Source of the DNA: Bacteroidota bacterium
Lineage (GTDB): Bacteria; Bacteroidota; Bacteroidia; Bacteroidales; Prolixibacteraceae
Length of the DNA stretch: 13,721 nt
Assembly: GCA_023412195.1 (NCBI GenBank)
Contig: JAEYNZ010000138.1
Span: 1-13,721, forward strand
Direction of reading: 5' to 3'
Positions 13,255-13,721 of this stretch are shown here, one piece after another (the stretch's first letter is position 1; every line of letters starts with the position of its first letter). A model generated the notes under the pieces. That model worked only from the letters and a program-made list of their open reading frames with translations. It was not told the DNA's origin and ran no database searches. A program made the position numbers and the translations under genes.

Positions 13255-13635
13255 TTAATTCCTCCAGTTGCCACCTCCCTGACCGCGCTGTGCGCGTCGT
13301 TCCTCCTGGTATTTTTCATATTTTTTCCATTGAGCATCCGTCAGGATCGTCTTCATTTTCTTATCCTGTTCTGCCCTCATTTCAGTCATTTTCTCACGCA
13401 TTCCTTCAAAATTGCCGCCCTGCGCTTCACGCATAGCCTGCATTTTTTTGCTGGTTTCAAGGTTCAGGTCGTAAACCTGTTTTTCCTGTTTGGCATCGAG
13501 GCCTACAGCTTCCTTTAACTGAGCTGTCTGACGTTTTGCCATGTCTTCAGGATTCATATTGCGTTGCCCCGGTTGTGCCATACTGACCAGGGAAACCAAC
13601 ATCAGTGACAACATGATCATTCCAATTTTTTTCAT
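13255..13635 (-). CDS. secreted Spy/DUF4890-like protein
   Basis: A 126-residue exported protein. Residues 1-20 form a signal peptide (MKKIGMIMLSLMLVSLVSMA, cleaved before Gln21). The mature part is almost entirely charged, Met-, Gln- and Lys-rich alpha-helix: 'RQTAQLKEAVGLDAKQEKQVYDLNLETSKKMQAMREAQ' and 'FEGMREKMTEMRAEQDKKMKTILTDAQWKKYEKYQEERR'. LDAKQ (46-50) and LTDAQ (98-102) resemble the paired LTxxQ motifs of the Spy/CpxP family of periplasmic chaperones and stress sensors. The C-terminus is Gly/Arg/Asn-rich and probably disordered. A chaperone or metal-related envelope role is inferred from the family only. It converges on ribH across the shared terminator; its regulator, if adjacent, lies beyond the window. 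Confidence 0.8.
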   Translation of the reverse strand: MKKIGMIMLSLMLVSLVSMAQPGQRNMNPEDMAKRQTAQLKEAVGLDAKQEKQVYDLNLETSKKMQAMREAQGGNFEGMREKMTEMRAEQDKKMKTILTDAQWKKYEKYQEERRAQRGQGGGNWRN

Positions 13636-13721
13636 TGTAACTTCTGTTATTAAATTAATACCCCTTCGACCTGTTGAAACAGAAAAGGTTTAATGATCCT
13701 GTTAAAAATTAAAGCAATGGT

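Noticed and set aside
13636..13721. Open minus-strand frame at the right edge that could be the tail of an upstream gene
   Set aside because: Only about 23 codons are visible before the stop, with no recognisable residues; one of three frames being open over this length is unremarkable.

Overview
The window looks like chromosomal DNA from a member of the Bacteroidota, probably an environmental Bacteroidia relative; I cannot fix the genus. The evidence is a TonB-dependent receptor with an N-terminal carboxypeptidase-regulatory-like domain next to a DUF4249 lipoprotein, an EF-G2-type translation factor, the recF/DUF721 and TPR/ribH neighbourhood, a Spy/DUF4890-like secreted protein, and promoter boxes of the Bacteroidota type (TAnnTTTG, sometimes with TTG or TTTG about 19-21 bases upstream) instead of E. 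coli-like promoters. Shine-Dalgarno sites are mostly weak or absent, which also fits.

Layout. 1-2016 holds a GNAT acetyltransferase (minus), a 71-residue Cys/His-containing hypothetical protein (plus), and a metallo-beta-lactamase-fold hydrolase of the COG1237 type (minus) whose stop overlaps that of the small gene. 2017-2489 is a long intergenic segment with two facing arrays of related repeats around an AT-rich centre. 2490-5735 is a minus-strand pair, TonB-dependent receptor then DUF4249 lipoprotein, probably one outer-membrane uptake or sensing unit of unknown substrate. Divergent from it, 5859-8015 encodes an EF-G paralogue whose GTPase motifs are degenerate, with a good promoter and a terminator. 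8354-9898 encodes an exported serine hydrolase of the class C beta-lactamase family with a DUF3471-like tail. 9899-10294 has no gene but is packed with palindromes, including a 132-base unit with related inverted ends whose two hairpins differ by compensating base changes.

10295-11688 is a tight recF-DUF721 operon (ATGA overlap, minus strand), diverging from a membrane-anchored TPR protein and then ribH (lumazine synthase, riboflavin synthesis), each with its own terminator. A secreted Spy-like protein on the minus strand converges on ribH across a shared bidirectional terminator and closes the window.

Most genes are recognisable chromosomal families. I found no defence island, phage, CRISPR array, tRNA or rRNA. 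The most unusual content is the EF-G paralogue lacking its catalytic histidine and the structured intergenic repeats. I see no convincing evidence of a wholly new multi-gene system.
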